Origin: Syntrophaceae bacterium UBA5764 | GTDB lineage: Bacteria > Desulfobacterota > Syntrophia > Syntrophales > Smithellaceae | DNA: 32,927 nt | Direction: 5' to 3' | Assembly: GCA_002418825.1 (NCBI GenBank) | Contig: DIEW01000023.1 | Span: 4,735-37,661, forward strand | Part shown: piece after piece, positions 31,192 through 32,927 of the stretch | How positions within the stretch are numbered: the stretch's first letter is position 1 | Layout: each line of letters starts with the position of its first letter | The notes under the pieces: model-generated | What the model was told of the DNA's origin: nothing | The model's input: only the letters and a program-made list of their open reading frames with translations | Database searches by the model: none | Made by a program: the position numbers and the translations under genes

Positions 31192-31541
31192 TACTGCACC
31201 TCCATTGTCTTTATATAATACTCTCTGCCGGAAAAAAACGTGGCCCGATCCGCCCCGCAGGCAGGACAGACAAGATTGTCCATCTGCGCCACTTCCACTT
31301 CATAGCACGTTGAACATCCATCGCACTGCATTATTACCGGCGTTCTTTCTATTTTCAGTTTCGCTCCCTCGGCAATTGTGCCCTTACTTAAATAGTCAAA
31401 ATACCGCTGAAGCCATTCGTCCTGCAAATCGCTAAGTTTGCCTATTTGCAGGTTAACAGAAATAATCTTCTCTGCCTTGTTCATCGCGGCATGTTTCAGG
31501 ACAACATTCAGGATGCTTTCCGTTACCGGCATCTCGTGCAT
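31191..31541 (-). CDS. hypA: Hydrogenase nickel-insertion metallochaperone HypA
   Basis: 116 residues starting MHEMPVTESIL, where the N-terminal Met-His-Glu binds nickel. The zinc domain has Cys73-x2-Cys76 and Cys92-x2-Cys95 (MQCDGC, VCPAC), with an additional Cys79. Length is normal. The start at 31541 is set by the MHE motif and by the upstream AAGGAAAGGTG; the frame is open further upstream to 31595 but without family resemblance. It forms a tight unit with hypB and the nickel permease. Confidence 0.95.
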   Translation of the reverse strand: MHEMPVTESILNVVLKHAAMNKAEKIISVNLQIGKLSDLQDEWLQRYFDYLSKGTIAEGAKLKIERTPVIMQCDGCSTCYEVEVAQMDNLVCPACGADRATFFSGREYYIKTMEVQ

Positions 31542-31578
31542 CAGGCAAACACCTTTCCTTTTTCTTGATAAACATTTT

Positions 31579-31653
31579 TCAGGCCGTCCGGTCAAGCATC
31601 TTTAACTTCTTCCTTAGCCGAGCGACATTCTCCTCCACACTGTACGCCGTCAT
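31579..31653 (-). CDS. Possible 24-residue leader or coupled peptide between the oxidoreductase and hypA
   Basis: An ATG overlaps the stop codon of the molybdopterin oxidoreductase (TAATG, 31655-31651) and opens a 24-codon frame ending in TGA at 31579. The peptide (MTAYSVEENVARLRKK... ) is charged and could form an amphipathic helix. There is no separate ribosome-binding site, so only coupled reinitiation would produce it. It may be chance. Confidence 0.25.
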   Translation of the reverse strand: MTAYSVEENVARLRKKLKMLDRTA

Positions 31654-32927
31654 TAAATCGCTTCAACCCGGCAGGGAACATAACGGTGCATGGGCGTTCC
31701 GAACTGGTCGCGGTGTGTGTTCTTCGTCAGCCGGTTCACGTTCGCGCCATATTTGACGCCGCTGTAAACCAGACCGAAGCCATGCGGGATAACCACATGG
31801 CCGGGGCGCGCCGTGTCGGTGATTTCCAATTCAATTTCTTCCGATCCTGCCTCCGTGGTGAGGCGAACTTGCTGACCGTCCTTTAAATTAAGGACGGAGG
31901 CATCATTCGGGTGCATGGCTAGCGTACAAGCGCGCTTGCCTTCGTTCCAGGCGGGATCGCGCATCAGCGTGTTGGCGTTTTTGTCGATGTGCTTTCCCGC
32001 CATCAAAATAAGCGGATAGCCGGCAGACAGGCTCAGTGCTTTTTCTTCCTTTTCCGCTCTGATACTTTGCAGTTCATCAATCAGCTCCGGAATGTGCAGG
32101 TTGATTTTGCCGTCTTCGGTTTTCACTTCCGCAAAATTATTGTCCGGATCGAGCTTTCCCACCCAGATGCCTTCGGGATGATCGATAATCTGCTGAAACA
32201 GTTCTTCGCCGAGAGCCAGACCTGATTTGAACCCGGCCTGGACGGCATTTTTATATAATGATTTGGGGGCGGTCTGTAGCATGCCCCACAACGCTGCCAG
32301 ATGGACGGAGCCCAGGATCCTGCCCAGTGTCTTCCCCAAAATAAAAGGCATGGCCTTGAGTGCTTTCGGCTCTGCCACCGCATAATCCATTAAAGCTTTT
32401 CCAAAGGCAACTCTGCTTTCATATGCGGCCTTGTAGAGACTATCCGGAATCGGCGGAATCAGCCCCAGCTTATCAGCAAGCCGTAAATGAATTTCCCCCA
32501 GCTCCAGTGTCTCTCCTTCCGGTTCGAGAATCGGCCGACGCATCTGGAAATAGATACCCGGATAGGTCATGGGGAAGAATGTGCTATCCCAGGATTCATA
32601 ACCAGTGCGTGACGGGAGCACATAGTGAGACAACGCGGCGGTCTCCGTCATGGCGACTTCACCCGTCACCAAAAGATCCAACCGCTGAAATGCCTTTTCA
32701 TAAGCCGTCGTGTCTGCGTACGAGCGCAGCGGATTGGATTGCGTGACGAATACGGCCCTGAGCCTTTCGGGGTGATCGGATAGAATTTCTTCCGGCATGA
32801 CATTGGGCGGGAAGGAACCGCAAACGGGGAAAGCATTGGTGGTCATTGTGCGCCAGATTTTGGGGTTTCGTTCATCCGTGTGCGGTCCGATGGGCATCAT
32901 GTGGCCGTTGATCACGTTGCCGCCGGG
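31653..32927 (-). CDS. Molybdopterin oxidoreductase, C-terminal part (5' end outside window)
   Basis: The frame is open to the last base of the window (first visible codons read PGGNVINGHMMP), so the start lies beyond. The 424 visible residues are the second half of a DMSO-reductase-family molybdoenzyme. The third domain shows VFVTQSNPLRSYADT, DLLVTGEVAMTETAALSHYVLPS (the 'metals and cofactor' stretch common to the family) and RPILEPEGET. The molydopterin-dinucleotide-binding domain at the end runs from LILMAGKHIDKNANTLMRDP to HRDQFGTPMHRYVPC. The catalytic residue and any N-terminal Fe-S motif are outside. Substrate unknown. It lies upstream of hypA on the same strand, 111 bases away. Confidence 0.88.
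   Translation of the reverse strand, partial: PGGNVINGHMMPIGPHTDERNPKIWRTMTTNAFPVCGSFPPNVMPEEILSDHPERLRAVFVTQSNPLRSYADTTAYEKAFQRLDLLVTGEVAMTETAALSHYVLPSRTGYESWDSTFFPMTYPGIYFQMRRPILEPEGETLELGEIHLRLADKLGLIPPIPDSLYKAAYESRVAFGKALMDYAVAEPKALKAMPFILGKTLGRILGSVHLAALWGMLQTAPKSLYKNAVQAGFKSGLALGEELFQQIIDHPEGIWVGKLDPDNNFAEVKTEDGKINLHIPELIDELQSIRAEKEEKALSLSAGYPLILMAGKHIDKNANTLMRDPAWNEGKRACTLAMHPNDASVLNLKDGQQVRLTTEAGSEEIELEITDTARPGHVVIPHGFGLVYSGVKYGANVNRLTKNTHRDQFGTPMHRYVPCRVEAI

Noticed and set aside
1..32927. CRISPR arrays, tRNA or rRNA genes, IS elements
   Set aside because: No regularly spaced repeats, tRNA-like cloverleaf sequences, rRNA stretches or transposase frames were noticed on either strand.

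Overview
The window reads as a chromosome segment of a strictly anaerobic, Gram-negative bacterium, most likely of the Desulfobacterota (a Syntrophales/Smithella-like relative). That placement is inference. It rests on sigma-54 regulators, a NuoEF-type electron-transfer module, a two-domain 3-hydroxyacyl-CoA dehydrogenase, hydrogenase maturation genes, and a CASCKK(I) C-terminal tail that I associate with this group. Coding density is high. No rRNA, tRNA, IS element or CRISPR array was seen.

Layout. 1-2193: end of a sigma-54 activator, a LapA-like membrane protein, and an NSS-family transporter on the minus strand. 2338-3656: promoter, 3-hydroxyacyl-CoA dehydrogenase, strong terminator. 3754-7115: a small ATPase, an NrpR-like (DUF128) regulator with an inverted repeat at its promoter, NADP-type glutamate dehydrogenase, and a terminator. 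7322-9882: NtrB/NtrC-like histidine kinase and sigma-54 response regulator. 9935-16919: a palindromic putative activator site, a near-consensus sigma-54 promoter, and a five-gene operon ending in a terminator. The operon encodes a tandem-repeat Cys protein, a NuoE-like subunit with a zinc-ribbon tail, a 1084-residue NuoF-GltD fusion, a NuoG-N-like iron-sulfur protein, and a stand-alone FMN domain of glutamate synthase. 17126-17581: flavodoxin-like protein. 17792-19381: MarR regulator and a Cys-rich ArsP-type permease. 19612-25575: an arsenic operon with ArsR and its operator/promoter, a CxxC mini-thioredoxin, a frameshifted DGC protein, an exported thioredoxin, CcdA, ArsC, Acr3, a VKOR-DsbA fusion and a second ArsP-type permease. 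25595-32927 (minus strand): P2-type cation ATPase, a membrane protein with the CASCKK tail, FmdB zinc ribbon, NicO-like nickel permease, HypB, HypA, and the C-terminal part of a molybdopterin oxidoreductase.

How the parts work together. Three neighbouring units all point to nitrogen/redox control: NrpR-like regulator plus GDH, the NtrBC-like pair, and the sigma-54 operon. The operon looks like a soluble multi-subunit flavo-iron-sulfur enzyme. It combines the NuoE/F/G-N core of bifurcating enzymes such as HydABC with both halves of glutamate synthase, GltD fused to NuoF and the GltB FMN domain alone. No glutaminase domain is present in the window. It is the best candidate here for an under-described system. 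The arsenic operon is unusually rich in thiol-redox proteins, and the hyp/NicO block supplies nickel to a hydrogenase encoded elsewhere.
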